From a virus, in the IMG/VR virus record IMGVR_UViG_3300043446_001054, positions 1-24,989 of that record: a DNA stretch of 24,989 nucleotides; one strand, written 5' to 3'. Both the position numbers and the translations under genes were made by a program. The notes beneath the pieces were generated by a model. That model was not told the origin of the DNA. It saw only the letters and a list, made by a program, of their open reading frames with translations, and did not search any database. Below, one piece after another: positions 24,486-24,989 of this stretch (position 1 is the first letter of the stretch; each line of letters opens with the position of its first letter).

Positions 24486-24989
24486 CGTTCTGTTAATACC
24501 GTGTTAGAATAATGCGCTATGCCGAATGCATCTGCCACATCAAAATCATCTAAGGATAGGTTATACTTTTTGTTAAAATAATCTACAGTCCTTTGTTTTC
24601 TGATCTCCCGCATTTTTGCTTTATACCAAGAGTCAGCGTATCCTGGATTTTCAAACCTAAGTTTGTCTTTCTCCAACTTTGTTGGGTTTTTATTTCCAAT
24701 ATATGCCTGCCAAGATGTAGGAGATATAGTGATAACACTAGCACCAGTAGACATAAGCTCAGCAATGACGACACCGTATACATAAGATAATTTTATCACG
24801 GCGTCTGGGGATTTGACAAATACTGCACCCTCAACAACAATGTAATCTGATCTAAGTTCTTTAAGCATTGAATGCATTTTAACTTTAGCATCATATATTT
24901 TTTCATAAATATCTGCCCCAGTAAATTCAATCTTTCCCCATTTTAATGGCTTATCATCTTCCATTAAACAAAATGCAACTGAGTTGGTG
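24482..24989 (-). CDS. ruvC: RuvC-like Holliday-junction resolvase (start outside window)
   Basis: The frame continues through the right edge, and the visible end reads TNSVAFCLMEDD before the first in-window ATG (24964). In RuvC-like resolvases such residues follow the first catalytic Asp, so that Asp is probably just outside. Inside are the second acid (E45 in YIVVEGAVF, from ATG 24964) and the C-terminal DVADAFGIAHY with the last acids. ISPTSWQAYIGNK is also typical. Phage RuvC cuts branched DNA before packaging, which fits the nearby terminase. ATG 24964 is not the true start. Confidence 0.8.
   Translation of the reverse strand, partial: TNSVAFCLMEDDKPLKWGKIEFTGADIYEKIYDAKVKMHSMLKELRSDYIVVEGAVFVKSPDAVIKLSYVYGVVIAELMSTGASVITISPTSWQAYIGNKNPTKLEKDKLRFENPGYADSWYKAKMREIRKQRTVDYFNKKYNLSLDDFDVADAFGIAHYSNTVLTER

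Noticed and set aside
1-24989. CRISPR array, insertion sequence, integrase or attachment site
   Set aside because: No spaced direct repeats of CRISPR type, no transposase, integrase or excisionase motifs, and no terminal inverted repeats were seen on either strand.

Overview
This window looks like part of an AT-rich genome of a tailed double-stranded DNA bacteriophage that infects an actinobacterium. The phage evidence is a terminase large subunit with ATPase and nuclease motifs, a small-terminase-like HTH protein next to it, a CHAP endolysin beside a holin-like membrane protein, a RuvC-like resolvase, a phage tRNA and dozens of tightly overlapping small genes. The actinobacterial evidence is a WhiB-type iron-sulphur regulator with four cysteines and a GVWGG motif, a tiny protein matching the Lsr2 DNA-binding domain, and many apparently leaderless genes. 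A freshwater, low-GC actinobacterial host is my inference. No portal, capsid, tail or polymerase gene is visible, so this is a fragment of a larger genome.

Layout. Positions 1-3782 are transcribed rightward: a run of short, mostly unrecognised, translationally coupled genes, an Api92/DUF1281-like protein, and the Lsr2-like mini-protein. This arm also holds a candidate structured non-coding RNA (about 740-884) that carries a 14-nt complement to the ribosome binding site of the next gene. Positions 3783-4224 are a 442-base non-coding convergence zone with hairpins, two copies of a bipartite repeat and four tandem 10-bp iterons. It is a candidate replication or regulatory locus.

From 4225 to the right end everything is on the minus strand. 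4225-7447 is an array of tiny coupled ORFs, many with zinc-ribbon cysteines, plus a PD-(D/E)XK nuclease-like gene. 7514-13658 holds a secreted Ig-like/coiled-coil protein, thioredoxin, a DenV-family DNA glycosylase, a secreted subtilase, a proteasome-like Ntn hydrolase and WhiB. 13733-18829 holds a virion-assembly-type protein, the lysis genes, a secreted PEPT-repeat protein, FmdB and Hsp20. 18915-22078 holds small conserved genes, a tRNA with CAT anticodon and the terminase pair. 22108-24989 holds a nucleotide-modification-type gene, a methyltransferase-glycosyltransferase fusion, a GT25-like enzyme, a small HTH protein and a RuvC-like resolvase cut by the window edge.

How it works together. 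Two regulatory themes recur. First, many minus-strand genes have a -10 hexamer only 6-9 bases before the start codon and no ribosome binding site, implying leaderless mRNAs, often with an extended TGnTATAAT box. Second, the element TTTACGAGA-N10-WWTCCYGRAA recurs four times at fixed spacing in the rightward intergenic regions. Accessory genes suggest host take-over (WhiB, Lsr2-like, Ntn hydrolase), stress and repair (Hsp20, thioredoxin, glycosylase) and surface modification or secretion (glycosyltransferases, three signal-peptide proteins).
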